Assembly (NCBI GenBank): GCA_963809715.1
Contig: CAWEKO010000007.1
Span: 496,001-560,000 of the forward strand
Length of the DNA: 64,000 nucleotides
Reading direction: 5' to 3'
Source: Bog-473 sp963809715
Lineage (GTDB): Bacteria; Actinomycetota; Acidimicrobiia; Acidimicrobiales; RAAP-2
Below are positions 63,793 to 64,000 of the stretch, in pieces. The notes under the pieces are model-generated. The model was not told the DNA's origin. It ran no database searches and saw nothing but the letters and a program-made list of their open reading frames with translations. Numbering within the stretch: position 1 is the first letter of the stretch; every line of letters starts with the position of its first letter. A program made the translations under genes and the position numbers.

Positions 63793-64000
63793 TCAGCTCC
63801 GGCGACTCAGTGCACCATGCAGAGATGGTCCGACGTTCGGGCCGCCGGGATTGAGTTCCCCACTATCGAGCTCGAGCTTGCTCGGTACTGCGAAGATGTC
63901 GGGGACCATTCCTCCGTCGCAAGCGAACCCATCGAGGTTGGTCTCGACTTGTCGAGCAGCATGAACATGGACAGCGAGCATCGCTGCGCCAACCGCGTTA
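63793..64000 (-). CDS. C-terminal part of a gene entering from the right edge (partial)
   Basis: The minus-strand frame is open from the window edge to TGA at 63793 and reads NAVGAAMLAVHVHAARQVET, then NLDGFACDGGMVPDIFAVPS, then KLELDSGELNPGGPNVGPSL. It is moderately rich in codons ending in C or G and has no in-frame stop. Family unknown. The start, if not inside (ATG 63981), lies beyond the window. Confidence 0.4.
   Translation of the reverse strand, partial: NAVGAAMLAVHVHAARQVETNLDGFACDGGMVPDIFAVPSKLELDSGELNPGGPNVGPSLHGALSRRS

Noticed and set aside
1..64000. CRISPR arrays, rRNA, prophage modules, replication origin
   Set aside because: No regular repeat-spacer arrays, rRNA-like stretches, phage structural genes or DnaA-box clusters were seen; the holin-like gene belongs to an envelope operon.

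Overview
The window is high-GC DNA that looks like an actinobacterial chromosome, most plausibly a soil member of the Acidimicrobiia or a neighbouring class. Supporting signs are F420-type oxidoreductase families, a KstR-like steroid operator, stress-sigma-like promoters, actinobacterial small families (DUF3618, DUF4235, DUF1206, DUF6458-like) and start codons placed 6 to 8 bases after a -10 hexamer, as in leaderless transcripts. Taxonomy is inference; no rRNA or tRNA gene was found.

Layout. 0-8 kb: a frameshifted secreted serine protease, an HSL-type hydrolase, a small ABM-like protein, a GH36-like hydrolase, a small kinase, a PPOX-type flavoprotein and a universal stress protein. 8.7-19 kb: a hexapeptide-repeat protein, an ABC-2 exporter pair, a membrane-anchored protein, a Baeyer-Villiger monooxygenase under a long palindromic operator, a methyltransferase, two broken small secreted proteins and an acetyltransferase. 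19-25.7 kb: an HTH/Clp-N pair with a double operator, a patatin-like phospholipase, acetyltransferases (one dead), a dead secreted protein, a coiled-coil protein and an IS66 remnant. 26-37 kb: an amidohydrolase, an orphan HNH endonuclease, an amino-acid-type binding protein, an alpha/beta hydrolase, a secreted glycosidase-like protein and several decayed small genes. 37.5-45.6 kb: membrane and stress proteins, a GAF-GAF-SpoIIE phosphatase and a broken STAS gene. 45.6-54.2 kb: a luciferase-like oxidoreductase, an enolase-superfamily enzyme and a heavily frameshifted TPP enzyme/GMC oxidoreductase operon. 54.8-57.9 kb: an envelope operon. 58.4-61.5 kb: a translationally coupled SDR/membrane/GH15 operon. 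The end holds a broken DUF1345 gene, an intact STAS gene and a partial gene.

How the parts fit. A SpoIIE-type phosphatase, two STAS paralogues and several GGGTAY-type promoters suggest a partner-switching general-stress circuit whose targets include small membrane and envelope proteins. Other genes suggest oxidative catabolism of hydrophobic or steroid-like compounds and sugar acids.

Many genes carry single-base frameshifts, concentrated at 49.7-54.2 kb, where the correct protein continues in another frame. This could be assembly error or decay, and raw reads are needed to decide.
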